Shown: in pieces, positions 33,781 to 43,374 of the stretch
Layout: the number at the start of each line of letters is the position of its first letter
Numbering within the stretch: the stretch's first letter is position 1
NCBI RefSeq assembly: GCF_003610015.1
Contig: NZ_AP018933.1
Coordinates: 310,001 to 374,000, forward strand
Source: Zymobacter palmae
GTDB taxonomy: Bacteria; Pseudomonadota; Gammaproteobacteria; Pseudomonadales; Halomonadaceae
Reading direction: 5' to 3'
DNA: 64,000 bases
The notes under the pieces: generated by a model
What the model was told of the DNA's origin: nothing
Seen by the model: only the letters and a program-made list of their open reading frames with translations
The model's database searches: none
Made by a program: the position numbers and the translations under genes

Positions 33781-34410
33781 ATGGCCCGTGGTGTAAACAA
33801 GGTCATCCTGATAGGCAACGTGGGTCAGGATCCGGACGTACGGTTCCTGCCCTCAGGCAACCCTGTGTGCAACCTGCGTATCGCTACCAGCGATAGCTGG
33901 ACCGATCGTCAGACTGGACAGCGTCAGGAACGCACGGAATGGCATTCCGTTGTGCTGTTCAACAAGCTGGCGGAAATCGCGCAGCAGTACGTTCACAAAG
34001 GCTCCCGTCTTTATATCGAAGGTCGCCTGCAGACGCGTAAATGGCAAGGCCAAGACGGTCAGGATCGCTATTCTACCGAGATCGTTGCCAACGATATGCA
34101 AATGCTGGATTCTCGTGGCAATGCGGGTGGCAATGACTATCCGAATAATGGGGGTCAGCAAGGCGGCTATCAACCCCAAGGCGGCATGAATAACGGCGGC
34201 CAGCAGCAGGGCAATCCTTATGGTCAGCCTCAGCAGCAACAGCGTAGTGCCGCGCCGCAGCAACCCCAGCAGCCTGCGCAGCAGCAGTCTCAGTCGTTTG
34301 GCGGTGCTCCGCAGCAGCAGGGTACCCCTTATGGTCAGCCCCAGCAGCAGAACAATGGTGCGCCAGCGCCGGGCGGCTTCGACGATTTCGATGACGAAAT
34401 TCCGTTCTGA
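33781..34410 (+). CDS. ssb: Single-stranded DNA-binding protein
   Basis: 209 residues (178 in E. coli). OB fold with [40 protein letters not shown] and [16 protein letters not shown] in the first 110 residues. A long Gln/Gly/Pro-rich disordered linker follows at about 120-197, then the acidic tip DDFDDEIPF that recruits repair and replication partners. I chose the ATG at 33781 by homology and the GGAGAGGG upstream; the frame is open 75 bases further upstream. A weak -10 (TAAAAT at 33659) is the only promoter-like element I can point to. Confidence 0.97.
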   Translation: MARGVNKVILIGNVGQDPDVRFLPSGNPVCNLRIATSDSWTDRQTGQRQERTEWHSVVLFNKLAEIAQQYVHKGSRLYIEGRLQTRKWQGQDGQDRYSTEIVANDMQMLDSRGNAGGNDYPNNGGQQGGYQPQGGMNNGGQQQGNPYGQPQQQQRSAAPQQPQQPAQQQSQSFGGAPQQQGTPYGQPQQQNNGAPAPGGFDDFDDEIPF

Positions 34411-34440
34411 TTATTGCTGAACCTTGCGTTATATACGATG

Positions 34441-34473
34441 CGAGGCCTTCCGTTCAGGAGGCCTCGTTTTTTT
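34441..34473 (+). terminator. Terminator of ssb
   Basis: CGAGGCCT (34441-34448) and AGGCCTCG (34459-34466) form a perfect stem with a 10-base loop, followed by T7. It lies 30 bases after the ssb stop. Confidence 0.9.
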
Positions 34474-34739
34474 ATGCCAGAACGTACGAGAGTGGTTACG
34501 AATTCGCGTGGTGACATAGTACCCACATCGACTTGTCGTCATATTACTCGCTGCATGATTTAAGAGGGTGTGTTCAACAAACCGCAGCGATAGTGGACAA
34601 TATGCAGGATGGTGCACATTCCTAGAGAAACCGCGAAGCTTATCGGCGTGTGCATTTTATGGCTAAGTCCAGAGAACGTGTCGCCCCTGAGTCAGCGGTG
34701 TGTGTGCCGTGACATATTGATTCAACGAGAAGAAATACG

Positions 34740-35237
34740 ATGATCTGGGGTACAAGGATGACAAGGAAAGTGTGGGCGTTTTTGAGCACGATACTGTTGC
34801 TTGTAGGCCTGTCGTCGGCGCGGGCTGACGATGGACGCTGCTGGGAATGGGATCGCACCGGGCCCGCTATCATGCAGGATACACGTGCGTCGGGTGCTTA
34901 CTTGCAGCTGGGTAATGACATGGAAAGCAACGACATCATTCCGTATCTGACCTTTCCTTCCTTCCCGCTGTGCCAGAGCGACGATGAAATGGCCTATCAG
35001 GTACGCCCTCTGGGCGTGGGGCAGATCAACGGCAAGCCATTGCACTTTGCGTATCGGTGTATGGGTGGACGCGATCTAGAGCTAATGGGACAGAATCCAG
35101 AGGATATCTCGATCATCGTGGCCACGATCGCGTCGCAGCAGCCCATCGAGATGCGGGTAGGCGTGCATTCTTTCCGTGGCGCGAACTGTAATGGTCTGGA
35201 TGCACTGAAGGTGACGGAGCAGCGCATGCTGTTGTAG
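34740..35237 (+). CDS. Secreted protein of unknown function, tandem paralogue 1
   Basis: 165 residues. The N-terminus has a clear signal peptide (basic MTRKVW start, hydrophobic AFLSTILLLVGL, cleavage probably after SSARA), so the mature protein is periplasmic or released. I do not recognise a family. Landmarks are FPLCQSDDE, LGVGQINGK, FAYRCMGGRD and GANCNGLDALKV; four cysteines could form two disulfides. It is a paralogue of the next gene (same order LC, LGxG, NG, YRCMGG, ANxNG). The ATG at 34740 has GAGAAG at a good distance; an ATG at 34758 would give the same mature protein. Confidence 0.75.
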   Translation: MIWGTRMTRKVWAFLSTILLLVGLSSARADDGRCWEWDRTGPAIMQDTRASGAYLQLGNDMESNDIIPYLTFPSFPLCQSDDEMAYQVRPLGVGQINGKPLHFAYRCMGGRDLELMGQNPEDISIIVATIASQQPIEMRVGVHSFRGANCNGLDALKVTEQRMLL

Positions 35238-35363
35238 TACCCTTGTGCCGCTGCGCCGTCCAGCGTAGCGGCGTTTTTCCATTCACGAAAGGGTGAGTGG
35301 GTGCGTGAATGCCGAGGTAATGTGAGTGGATTGGGCTTACCAGGCGAAGAGAGGGGGAACAAT

Positions 35364-35870
35364 ATGATTCGATGGTTATCGCGCATTGCACGATGGGCCA
35401 TTGCCTTGACGTTAGTCAGTGCCAGCATTGCTGTGGCAGACCCAATCGCGTCGTCGGGGGAGTGGCAGAAACTGACATCGCGTTATCCTGTACTACCCGA
35501 TGCTTCTGATGCAGCGATCAGCATGGTGCTGCGTAGCAATTTCACCCTAAATACGGCTGAGCCTTCGCTGGTGATTGATGTGAGTCGGCATCCACTGCCG
35601 CTGTGTGCGGCGGATACTGATACAGGGCTGGATATGACGCTACTGGGTGACGGCACGTTGAACGGGCGCGTGCAGACATTCGGGTATCGCTGCATGGGGG
35701 GGCAAATGACGATTATGGCCTGGCCTATACAGCAGCCCGCCACTTACTGGAAGGAACAGATCATGGCGCAACAGCCACTATCGCTGTCGGTTGCCGGAAT
35801 AGACTTTCTGTCGGCCAATACCAACGGTAAGCGTGCCATGAGCGTAGCTAATCGCATCTTCATGGAATGA
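35364..35870 (+). CDS. Secreted protein of unknown function, tandem paralogue 2
   Basis: 168 residues from the ATG at 35364, chosen because AGAGGGGG lies just upstream and a typical signal peptide starts there (MIRWLSRIARWAIALTLVSA, cleavage near IAVA). The mature part aligns with the previous gene: LPLCAADTD, LGDGTLNGR, FGYRCMGGQM, SANTNGKRAMSV. It keeps only the central cysteine pair; both outer cysteines of paralogue 1 are missing together, consistent with loss of one disulfide. The function is unknown. The 126-base spacer and shared strand suggest one operon arising by duplication. Confidence 0.75.
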   Translation: MIRWLSRIARWAIALTLVSASIAVADPIASSGEWQKLTSRYPVLPDASDAAISMVLRSNFTLNTAEPSLVIDVSRHPLPLCAADTDTGLDMTLLGDGTLNGRVQTFGYRCMGGQMTIMAWPIQQPATYWKEQIMAQQPLSLSVAGIDFLSANTNGKRAMSVANRIFME

Positions 35871-36026
35871 TGAAGGTCGAACGGTCATGCGATAACATGC
35901 ATGCCATAGTGGTGGTGCCTTCGGTCTTATGGCGAGGCTTTATAGAAGAGGTGAAAAACCTGTTCTTCTTGCCCCATGTGATATGAAGCGCACCGTTATC
36001 CTCATCCCTGTTCAAGGCGAAACGCA

Positions 36027-36911
36027 TTGAAACTACTCATCCCTGACAATCGGCATGGATTGACGCTAGCCCTGCAACAGGAGGTAGCGCCTCGTCATGA
36101 CGTCGACATGTGGTTGGCCGACGGGCTTTCGGATGCCTTGAACTATCTGAACGAGCATCGTGCCGATGTCGTCGTGATACCGCCGCTCATTCACCCGGAA
36201 CGCTTGCCCTTGACCGTTATTGAGCAGCATGCCGTGTTAGTCGAAACGTTGCAGGCATCCTGTCAGCGTCTCGATATGATGCTGGTGTGGTGCGTCGGGC
36301 ATCAGCTGTTCGAACAGGATCATGAGCATCTGCTGAATGAAAGCGAGCAGCCCAGACCGCTTGCAGCCGCCCTTCAGAAGCTGGCCGAGATTGAGAGTGC
36401 GGTACGCCAGCACTGGCACCGTCACATCATCATTCGTACTAGTGAGCTGTTCGGTAGCGAAGGTGATGGCATGGCGCTGCCTGAGCAGCTTTCGAGCTGG
36501 TTGGAAGGAGAAACCGTGACGGCGGATGACCACCTGTTTCTAGCCCCCTTACCTGTGGATGCGCTGGCGCGTGCCGTGCTGGGCATGATTCTCCAGCTCG
36601 ACAATGGGGCTGACGCGTGGGGAACATTCCACCTGTCAGGGCGAGAACCGGTCAGCCAGTTCGAGTTCGCGGCGGCCACGCTGGCCTGTCTGCGTGACAC
36701 AGCGATGCCTGGCGTCTTGCAGGCGTTGCCGGAGACGGCGATTGTGGCCGAAGGTTTGGGCAGTACCGTACGCCGTATTCTGGGTTGCCAGAAGATCTTG
36801 ATGACCTTTGGTATCCATCAGACCGCGTGGCGTGAGCCATTGCAGCATCACGTGCGCCGTTGGTTGTCGATGCACGGCATACCGATGGTAAAAGGGGGCG
36901 GCGCTGATTGA
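36027..36911 (+). CDS. RmlD-like sugar-nucleotide-binding/SDR protein
   Basis: 294 residues. The pattern of an N-terminal LLIPDN strand, RADVVVIPPLIHPE, HIIIRTSELFGSEGDGM, and the downstream VDALARAVLGMI with GTFHLSGREPVSQFEFAAA resembles extended SDR proteins of the RmlD (dTDP-4-dehydrorhamnose reductase) type. The glycine-rich NAD motif and the YxxxK catalytic pair are not recognisable, so it may bind a ligand without being an active reductase. The start is TTG at 36027, supported by AAGG 9 bases upstream and by the first beta strand. It stands alone between two unrelated units. Confidence 0.6.
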   Translation: MKLLIPDNRHGLTLALQQEVAPRHDVDMWLADGLSDALNYLNEHRADVVVIPPLIHPERLPLTVIEQHAVLVETLQASCQRLDMMLVWCVGHQLFEQDHEHLLNESEQPRPLAAALQKLAEIESAVRQHWHRHIIIRTSELFGSEGDGMALPEQLSSWLEGETVTADDHLFLAPLPVDALARAVLGMILQLDNGADAWGTFHLSGREPVSQFEFAAATLACLRDTAMPGVLQALPETAIVAEGLGSTVRRILGCQKILMTFGIHQTAWREPLQHHVRRWLSMHGIPMVKGGGAD

Positions 36912-37106
36912 GGCGTATACCTCGTGCGTACGGCCTTTGGGCGCGTTCGCTGGATTCTCTTTAGACCTGTTTTTCGTTGTGCGGCGTCGAGCGTACGCTT
37001 TGCTGTCGCACGACATTCCAAGCGCTTTGTTATCTTTGCGCTTGTGGCTTGATGCTATGGACTTGAATATCGTTCCCATACGGGGCAATGAGGAGAGAGT
37101 GGCACT

Positions 37107-37817
37107 ATGAATGCCCTGCGAAGCATTATCTTTTACACCGGCTATGTCGTGCTGGTGCTGTTTGTGGCTGTGGTGCTGTCGCCCATAGCGTTGTGCCTGC
37201 CGTATAAAAAACGTTTTCCGGTCCTGAACCTGTACAACCGAGCGATGATGGGTTGGCTATCCATTGCGTGCGGTATTCGAATTGATGTGACGGGGCGTGA
37301 GCATCTGCCGAAAGGTGCCTGTGTGCTGCTGTCCAATCACCAGAGCGAGTGGGAGACGTTGTTCCTGCAGATCCTCAAGCCGCCGGTATGCACCGTGCTG
37401 AAGAAAGAGCTGCTGAACATCCCTGTATTCGGTTGGTCACTGCGTTTGATTCGTCCCATTGCCTTGGACCGATCCAGCCCAACACGAGCGCTCAAACAGG
37501 TGATCAAGGAAGGGCCGGAAAAGCTGAAGCAAGGGCTGTCGATGCTGATCTTTCCTGAGGGTACCCGACTGGCGCCCGGCGAGCGCAAGCCGTTTGCCAA
37601 GAGTGGGGCTTTGATTGCCTGCCGTGCCAACTGTCCGGTTGTGCCTATCGCTCACAATGCGGGGCACTGTTGGCTCAACAACAGCTGGATCAAGCGTCCT
37701 GGGCGTATCACGGTCGTTATCGGTGCGCCGATTGAAACGGTTGGGCGCGATGCCGCTAGCGTCACAGAAGAAGCAGAAGCGTGGATCAACGCGGAGCGTG
37801 AACACATTGGTGGTTGA
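37107..37817 (+). CDS. plsC: 1-acyl-sn-glycerol-3-phosphate acyltransferase
   Basis: 236 residues (about 240 in the family). Converts lysophosphatidate to phosphatidate at the inner membrane. An N-terminal hydrophobic segment (IIFYTGYVVLVLFVAVVLSP) is followed by the HX4E catalytic motif in LSNHQSEWE, the FPEGTR substrate-binding motif and VVPIAHNAGHCW. GAGGAGAGAG upstream of the ATG is a strong Shine-Dalgarno. It is followed closely by its own terminator and faces fabB. Assigned from motifs; other PlsC-like acyltransferases cannot be excluded. Confidence 0.85.
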   Translation: MNALRSIIFYTGYVVLVLFVAVVLSPIALCLPYKKRFPVLNLYNRAMMGWLSIACGIRIDVTGREHLPKGACVLLSNHQSEWETLFLQILKPPVCTVLKKELLNIPVFGWSLRLIRPIALDRSSPTRALKQVIKEGPEKLKQGLSMLIFPEGTRLAPGERKPFAKSGALIACRANCPVVPIAHNAGHCWLNNSWIKRPGRITVVIGAPIETVGRDAASVTEEAEAWINAEREHIGG

Positions 37818-37841
37818 CCCGTCTTCTGCACTCGAAACGCG

Positions 37842-37868
37842 AAGCGACCTTAGTGGGTCGCTTTTTTT
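37842..37868 (+). terminator. Terminator of plsC
   Basis: AAGCGACC (37842-37849) and GGTCGCTT (37856-37863) form a perfect stem around a 6-base loop and run into T7. It lies 24 bases after the plsC stop. Confidence 0.9.
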
Positions 37869-38225
37869 ATGCTTTGATGCTTGCTGTTGCCGCTCGGAGG
37901 AGGCGTTATGGGCAGAAATGGCTGGCAGAGCATGATGCCTTTATATCAGTAAGCATGCTGGCGCGTACCATAGATTGATTACCGTTGCCGCTGCCTGTTG
38001 TGCCGAAAAAGAATTTCGTGCCTCCCGCGCACGTGATATCGGCATTTGAGCAGCAAAGGGCTTTGGGTTATCCACAAGAGGATGTATGGCGAGTGGGCTG
38101 GTAAGAGGTAGTGGACGGCTCTATTTCTGAGGGCAATGCCATGAAGGCAATAGATACGCTCATTCTTGCGCAATGAGTTGGCCTTTTTCGCTCGACTGAT
38201 TGAGTGCGCAAGGAAAGGAACAGAC
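37869..38225. other. Intergenic region between plsC and fabB
   Basis: No supported gene. A 14-codon frame (ATG 37908 to TAA 37952) has GGAGGAGG just upstream but no other support. The 19-base sequence GGCCTTTTTCGCTCGACTG occurs at 38180-38198 and again at 38247-38265, where it forms the right flank of the fabB terminator; the first copy lacks the stem. Confidence 0.5.
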
Positions 38226-38255
38226 AAAAAAGCCGCCCCGAAGGGCGGCCTTTTT
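38226..38255 (-). terminator. Terminator of fabAB (usable in both directions)
   Basis: GCCGCCC and GGGCGGC form a 7-bp GC stem flanked by A6 on the left and T5 on the right, so it can work on either strand. For the minus strand it lies 17 bases after the fabB stop. Confidence 0.85.
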
Positions 38256-38271
38256 CGCTCGACTGTCTTGC

Positions 38272-39486
38272 TTAGTCGATGCGTTGGAACAGCAGCGACG
38301 CGTTGGTGCCACCAAAGCCGAAGCTGTTGGACATGGCACGGTTTAGGCGGACGTTATCGCGGCGTTCACGCACGATATCGAAACCGTCTGCTTCCGGGTC
38401 AAGCTCGTCGATGTTGGCAGACGCGCAGATGAAGTCGTTCTGCATCATCAGAAGCGTGTAGATCGCTTCCTGCACCCCGGTTGCGCCGAGAGAGTGACCG
38501 GTCAGCGATTTGGTGGAGGAGAGCGGCGGCACTTTATTGCCGAACAGCTCGCGCATCGCACGCAGTTCGCTGAGGTCGCCTACCGGTGTAGACGTTCCGT
38601 GGGTGTTGATGTAATCAATCGGACCTTCAGAAGTGGCCAACGCCATTTCCATGCAGCGCTTGCCGCCTTCACCGGACGGCGCGACCATGTCGTAACCGTC
38701 GGAGTTGGCGCCATAGCCAACGACTTCCGCGTAGATCTTCGCACCGCGTGCTTTGGCGTGTTCATACTCTTCGAGTACGACGATACCGCCGCCGCCAGCG
38801 ATGACGAAACCGTCGCGTGCGCTGTCATACGGACGAGACGCTTTTTCAGGCGTGTCGTTGTAGCGTGTGGAGAGGGCACCCATAGCGTCGAAGAGGCAGG
38901 ACAGTGTCCAGTGCTCTTCTTCACCACCGCCGGCAAAGACGATGTCCTGCTTGCCGAGCTGGATCTGCTCTACCGCGCTGCCGATGCAGTGTGCTGATGT
39001 CGCACAGGCAGACGAGATGGAGTAGTTGACGCCCTTGATGGCGAATGGTGTCGCCAGACAAGCCGAAACCGTGCTGCCCATGGTGCGGGTGACGCGGTAA
39101 GGACCTACGCGACGCAGGCCTTTTTCACGCAGGATGTCGGCCGCTTCTACCTGATTGGCAGAGGACGCGCCGCCAGAGCCTGCGATCAGACCGGTACGCA
39201 GGTTGGATACCTGCTCCGGTGCTAGACCTGCATCTTCGATGGCTTGCTTCATGGATACATAGGCATATGCCGCTGCATCGCCCATGAAGCGTCTAAATTT
39301 ACGATCAATAAGGGGGTCGAGATCAATCTCGACTGCGCCGGCAATCTGGCTACGCATGCCGTGTTCGGCATACTCTTCGCGATAGCGGATGCCCGAACGG
39401 CCTGCTTTTAGCGCGTCCAGTACCTGCTGCTGGTCATTGCCCAAGCAGGACACGATACCCAGGCCGGTGACTACCACTCGTTTCAT
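38272..39486 (-). CDS. fabB: 3-oxoacyl-[acyl-carrier-protein] synthase I
   Basis: 404 residues (406 in E. coli). Elongating condensing enzyme needed for unsaturated fatty acids. The active-site cysteine is in [10 protein letters not shown] near residue 160, and the two histidines are in [11 protein letters not shown] and [14 protein letters not shown]; it ends [16 protein letters not shown] chose the ATG at 39486 ([17 protein letters not shown]) because GGAGG lies upstream and the N-terminus matches the family; the frame is open further upstream through fabA without homology. It follows fabA by 14 bases: a fabA-fabB operon. Confidence 0.97.
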   Translation of the reverse strand: MKRVVVTGLGIVSCLGNDQQQVLDALKAGRSGIRYREEYAEHGMRSQIAGAVEIDLDPLIDRKFRRFMGDAAAYAYVSMKQAIEDAGLAPEQVSNLRTGLIAGSGGASSANQVEAADILREKGLRRVGPYRVTRTMGSTVSACLATPFAIKGVNYSISSACATSAHCIGSAVEQIQLGKQDIVFAGGGEEEHWTLSCLFDAMGALSTRYNDTPEKASRPYDSARDGFVIAGGGGIVVLEEYEHAKARGAKIYAEVVGYGANSDGYDMVAPSGEGGKRCMEMALATSEGPIDYINTHGTSTPVGDLSELRAMRELFGNKVPPLSSTKSLTGHSLGATGVQEAIYTLLMMQNDFICASANIDELDPEADGFDIVRERRDNVRLNRAMSNSFGFGGTNASLLFQRID

Positions 39487-39500
39487 GGAAGCCTCCCGTC

Positions 39501-40019
39501 TCAAAAATTCGCTGCTGGAGTGGAAAACAGGCCGACACGCAGATCCTTGGCCTGATAGATTTCCTCGCCATCGACGGACACAACACCGTCGCCAATGCCG
39601 AGAATCAAGCGACGCGTCATAACGCGCTTGACGTGAATATGATAGGTGACCTTCTTGGCGGTCGGCATGACTTGGCCAGAGAATTTCACTTCTCCGCAGC
39701 CGAGTGCACGGCCGCGGCCAGGGTTGCCCAGCCAGCCCAAGTGGAAGCCAAGTAGCTGCCACATGGCGTCAAGACCGAGACAGCCAGGCATGACCGGATC
39801 GCCCGGGAAGTGGCATTTGAAGAACCACAGGTCAGGATTGATGTCGAGTTCGGCAATCAGCTCGCCTTTACCGTAATGACCACCTTCTTCACTGATGTGG
39901 ACTATGCGATCAAGCATAAGCATGTTGGGGGCTGGCAGCTGTGCGTTGCCCTCACCGAAAAGTTCGCCTTGACTGCACTTGAGCAGTTCATCGTAGGTAA
40001 AGGATTGTTGCTTGGTCAC
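39501..40019 (-). CDS. fabA: 3-hydroxydecanoyl-ACP dehydratase/isomerase
   Basis: 172 residues, as in E. coli. Dehydrates and isomerises the C10 intermediate to start anaerobic unsaturated fatty acid synthesis. Catalytic histidine in [14 protein letters not shown] and the aspartate in [11 protein letters not shown] are present. First gene of the fabA-fabB operon. I do not see a FadR or FabR operator that I could defend in the 215 bases upstream. Confidence 0.97.
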   Translation of the reverse strand: MTKQQSFTYDELLKCSQGELFGEGNAQLPAPNMLMLDRIVHISEEGGHYGKGELIAELDINPDLWFFKCHFPGDPVMPGCLGLDAMWQLLGFHLGWLGNPGRGRALGCGEVKFSGQVMPTAKKVTYHIHVKRVMTRRLILGIGDGVVSVDGEEIYQAKDLRVGLFSTPAANF

Positions 40020-40234
40020 TGATTCATTCCGCGGGTCAAAAGTGAAGTGCCTTTGCGGACCAGCGACTGCCGTGGCGGCCAGCCTGATCTCGCTGCACGA
40101 ATCGGAACATGCCCCGTCGACGCATGGTTATCGTCAGTGTATCGGGGGCACCCAGTGAATGCACGCCTTGGCCTGACGTATTCACTGCCTGCGTGGGATT
40201 ATGCCACACGCGGTCCAGATGACGTAATGGGGGC

Positions 40235-41656
40235 TTAATCATCGGAAGGCAAGGCCTTGAACGCCTCGATAGCGCGCAGGCGTGCTGCCTTGTGATCGAC
40301 GATCGGGGCCGGATAGCCACAGCGACTGCGCGTTGCCGCGTCAGGAAAATGCCGCTGCTTGGCTGGTACCGAGGCCAGTTCGGGTACCCACTGAGCGATG
40401 AAATCACCGTTCTTATCAAAGCGTTCCGACTGAGTCACTGGATTGAACACCCTGAAATAAGGTGCCGAGTCCGTGCCCGTGGAGGCGGCCCATTGCCACC
40501 CGCCATTGTTTGCCCCTAGCTCCCCATCCAAAAGATGGTTCATGAAAAATGCTTCCCCCCAGCGCCAGTCGGTCAGTAGGTGCTTGGAGAGAAACGTTGC
40601 TGTCAGCATGCGCAGCCGGTTGTGCATCCAGCCGGTCGCCGTTAGCTGGCGCATGGCCGCGTCTACCAGAGGGTAGCCTGTCCGGCCTTCGCACCACGCC
40701 TTGAAGTGTGTGCGTTCGTTGAGCCACTTCAGGTGGCGAGTGTTTTCCTTGAACGGCTGGTGCATCGACACGCGCGGCGCGGCGACTAGGATGTGCTGAT
40801 AGAACTCGCGCCATACCAGCTCGTTGATCCAAGTCGTGATGCCTTGGTGCCCATCGCCCAACCGTCCTTCATTCATGGATGCGGCAGCGTTGAGCGCTTG
40901 CCGAATCGAGATCATGCCCAGTGCCAGATGCGGTGACAGCTGGCTGGTGCCGTCGACGGCGGGAAAGTCACGCTGTTCGGCGTAGTGCTGTACGCGGCGG
41001 GTCAGAAAGTGGGCCAGCCGATCCTGCGCAGCCGCTTCACCAGCAGGCCATTGGCGCATGATGTGCTCAGCCGCAGCGGGCATGTCATCGAGCAGCGTGG
41101 TGCTGATGCCCGCAATAGGTGTCTGTGCCTGTGGCGCATCGTCTTGATGCAGCTGATCGGCGGTCAGATTGCGTAGCCACGCCTTGTAGAACGGTGTGTA
41201 GACGCTGTAATACTCACCCTTGCCTGTCAGCAGATCACCGGGGCGAAACAGCACGTGATCGGTGTGGCGCTCGACCGTCAGATTGTGGCGGCGCGCTTGT
41301 TGTACGACACCTTGATCGCGGCGACGTTCATCAAGCCCGTACTCATCGTTGAAATGAATAGTGCCACACTCGTTCCGTTGCGCAAACGAGATCAATTTAC
41401 TGGGAATATCGGCAAAATGGTCGATATCCAGCATGATCAGCGGGATATTCAATACGTTAAGTGACTGTGCGAGTGCGGCTACGCCTCGCTGCCAAAAATC
41501 GAACCAGTTCGGGCCTCGGTCGTGAGAAGCCCACTGTTTCTGACTGCGGATGACCACGGCGATGACGGGGCCACGGCGGCGTGCGTGCGCCAGGGCACGG
41601 TGATCTTCGATGCGCAGATCACTTCTGAACCAGACTAGCTGGCGATCTGAAGGCAT
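40235..41656 (-). CDS. phrB: Deoxyribodipyrimidine photolyase
   Basis: 473 residues (472 in E. coli PhrB). Light-driven repair of cyclobutane pyrimidine dimers. The N-terminal alpha/beta antenna domain starts LVWFRSDLRIEDHRALAHA. The FAD domain has WINELVWREFYQHIL, TGYPLVDAAMRQL, TGWMHNRLRML, and the DWRWGEAFFMNHLLDGELGA and NNGGWQWAASTGTDSAPYF segments that hold FAD and the tryptophan electron-transfer chain. It appears to be a single-gene unit, divergent from the epimerase gene at 41892. Confidence 0.93.
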   Translation of the reverse strand: MPSDRQLVWFRSDLRIEDHRALAHARRRGPVIAVVIRSQKQWASHDRGPNWFDFWQRGVAALAQSLNVLNIPLIMLDIDHFADIPSKLISFAQRNECGTIHFNDEYGLDERRRDQGVVQQARRHNLTVERHTDHVLFRPGDLLTGKGEYYSVYTPFYKAWLRNLTADQLHQDDAPQAQTPIAGISTTLLDDMPAAAEHIMRQWPAGEAAAQDRLAHFLTRRVQHYAEQRDFPAVDGTSQLSPHLALGMISIRQALNAAASMNEGRLGDGHQGITTWINELVWREFYQHILVAAPRVSMHQPFKENTRHLKWLNERTHFKAWCEGRTGYPLVDAAMRQLTATGWMHNRLRMLTATFLSKHLLTDWRWGEAFFMNHLLDGELGANNGGWQWAASTGTDSAPYFRVFNPVTQSERFDKNGDFIAQWVPELASVPAKQRHFPDAATRSRCGYPAPIVDHKAARLRAIEAFKALPSDD

Positions 41657-41891
41657 GTGGAACTCCTGAACCGAGGCGGGTAGACATGTGCGTTGTGCTA
41701 CCAGTATAGAGCGTTGATTTCCCGTTGGGGTAATGCCAGCAAAAATAGCGCCAGCGAGTCAAAAGGGCACGATTGTGGTGAGCCTGCACTTTGCTGTCAA
41801 ATCGTGGACCTCTTCTCCTATCCTGTAGGGATCAACGCCACGGCTGCTCTGCAGCGCTGCGGATCCATACCGTTATCCATTCAGGCACATT

Positions 41892-42803
41892 ATGAACATA
41901 CTGCTTACAGGCGCCACAGGCTTCATCGGTCGAGCGTTGTGCCGAAGATTGCGCCTTGATGGCCATAGCCTCACTGTGATCTCCCGGCGGCCGGAACAGG
42001 TCACCGCCCTTCTCGGGGCTGAGGTGGCGGCATTTAAGGATGTGCGTGCGCTATGGCAGCAACATCCCGATGCCGCCTTCGATGCCATCATCAATCTAGC
42101 GGGTGCACCGATTGCTGCTCGGCGCTGGACCCCAAACTACAAGCGTGAGCTGATCGACGGCCGTGTGCGAATGACACAGGATATCGTATGGCTGTGCGAG
42201 CAATTGATTGAATTGCCTCATGTTGTCATCTCTGGTTCCGCAATGGGGTTCTATGGCGATCAGGGCGCGGCGGCGGTCACTGAGGCTACGGCGCCGCACG
42301 ATGATTTTGCCCATCGGCTGTGTCAGGCATGGGAGCTTGCCGCTTCGCCACTGGCAGAAAGCGGCGCACGCCTGATCACGCTGCGTCTTGGGCTGGTGTT
42401 AGGGCGCAGCGGAGGCATGTTGAAGTCGATGCTGCCCGCCTTTCGTTGCGGGATGGGTGGGTGGATCGGTCGAGGCCGCGCCATGATGCCGTGGGTGCTG
42501 TTAGATGATGTGGTGCGCGCGATCATCTATATGCTGACCGAGCCGTCACTGTCCGGCCCCGTCAACATGAGCGCCCCTGTACCCGTCAGCCAGCGTGATT
42601 TCATGAAGGCTGTGGGGCATGCCTTGAATCGTCCCGTGTGGGTCAGAGTGCCGACATTGGCGGTATGGCTGGCGCTGGGAGAACGGGCATCGCTGCTGAC
42701 CGCCAGCGTGAACATGCGGCCTACCAAGCTGCTTAGCAGCGGTTTTGCCTTTACGGCTCCACAGCTGCCTGCGGCGTTGGCTAAGGCACTGCACGATACA
42801 TGA
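41892..42803 (+). CDS. TIGR01777 family epimerase (YfcH-like)
   Basis: 303 residues (297 for E. coli YfcH). SDR-type protein with the NAD(P) motif GATGFIGRALCRRL at residue 7, then AIINLAGAPIAARRW, VISGSAMGFYGDQG with the catalytic-region tyrosine, LRLGLVLGRSGGMLKSMLPA, and the DUF1731-type C-terminal helix ending KLLSSGFAFTAPQLPAALAK. The biochemical substrate of this family is not known. No operon partner. Confidence 0.85.
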   Translation: MNILLTGATGFIGRALCRRLRLDGHSLTVISRRPEQVTALLGAEVAAFKDVRALWQQHPDAAFDAIINLAGAPIAARRWTPNYKRELIDGRVRMTQDIVWLCEQLIELPHVVISGSAMGFYGDQGAAAVTEATAPHDDFAHRLCQAWELAASPLAESGARLITLRLGLVLGRSGGMLKSMLPAFRCGMGGWIGRGRAMMPWVLLDDVVRAIIYMLTEPSLSGPVNMSAPVPVSQRDFMKAVGHALNRPVWVRVPTLAVWLALGERASLLTASVNMRPTKLLSSGFAFTAPQLPAALAKALHDT

Positions 42804-43182
42804 GCCTGTCGACAGGGCAGAAGCATCATAGCCCTGCGGTCGACGCTAGCGTTGGGGGCCGCGGGCCATATCGGCATGTGCTTTGATGCTGCTCGTGGTA
42901 GGAGAGACGTATGGCGGGTGACAGACGAGGCCGGCGTGAGGAAGAATGGTGGTTCTGCGGCCGTACGCCTTGCTGGTTTTGGACACCGTAGGTCCTGTTG
43001 GCCTGCCTGCGGCGCATGCCTTGGTGCTGCTTCGGTAGGGTAGCTGTATTGGTGAGGGCTTTGGTTAGATGAGGGTGAGGGGATGAGCGGTGTATTGCTT
43101 ACTCTAGAAATGGTTGCCCTTACGGTGATACATGCAGCGGTACACACCCTGTCGATACCCGTCTCGGTAGCGCATGGAGGTG
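42804..43182. other. Intergenic region without a recognised gene
   Basis: I find no supported reading frame on either strand between the epimerase stop and the promoter-like element at 43183. Short frames here lack Shine-Dalgarno sequences and resemble no family I know. Confidence 0.4.
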
Positions 43183-43346
43183 TTGACAATGATTGTAAAG
43201 GCGTGGGGTAAGATAGCGTCAGAGAAAGGGCTTTTGTAGCTGTTATGCTGCTATCGTCGGGCAATGGCAGTGTTCTGAGATGAAGAAGCGATGATGTTAT
43301 GCCCGATGATGACAGCGCCCATACGGGAGAACCGTATGGGCGCTGT
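43183..43346 (+). other. Promoter-like element and two inverted repeats; candidate structured RNA
   Basis: TTGACA (43183-43188) and TAAGAT (43209-43214) are 20 bases apart, longer than ideal. Downstream, ATCGTCGGGCA (43253-43263) pairs with TGCCCGATGAT (43300-43310), and a perfect 15-bp hairpin follows (ACAGCGCCCATACGG 43312-43326, CCGTATGGGCGCTGT 43332-43346). No T run follows the hairpin on either strand. It may be a small RNA, or the hairpin may simply end the rapA transcript, whose stop is 28 bases to the right. Confidence 0.35.
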
Positions 43347-43374
43347 TGCGTATAGGCGTACTGCCCTTTGGCGA

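Noticed and set aside
34562..34585. AGAGGGTGTGTTCAACAAACC, similar to the terminal repeat of an insertion sequence
   Set aside because: No matching inverted copy, no transposase remnant and no target duplication are visible nearby.
37908..37952. 14-codon frame with a strong GGAGGAGG upstream
   Set aside because: Too short to judge, with only 4 bases between the Shine-Dalgarno and ATG and no promoter; the purine run may be chance.
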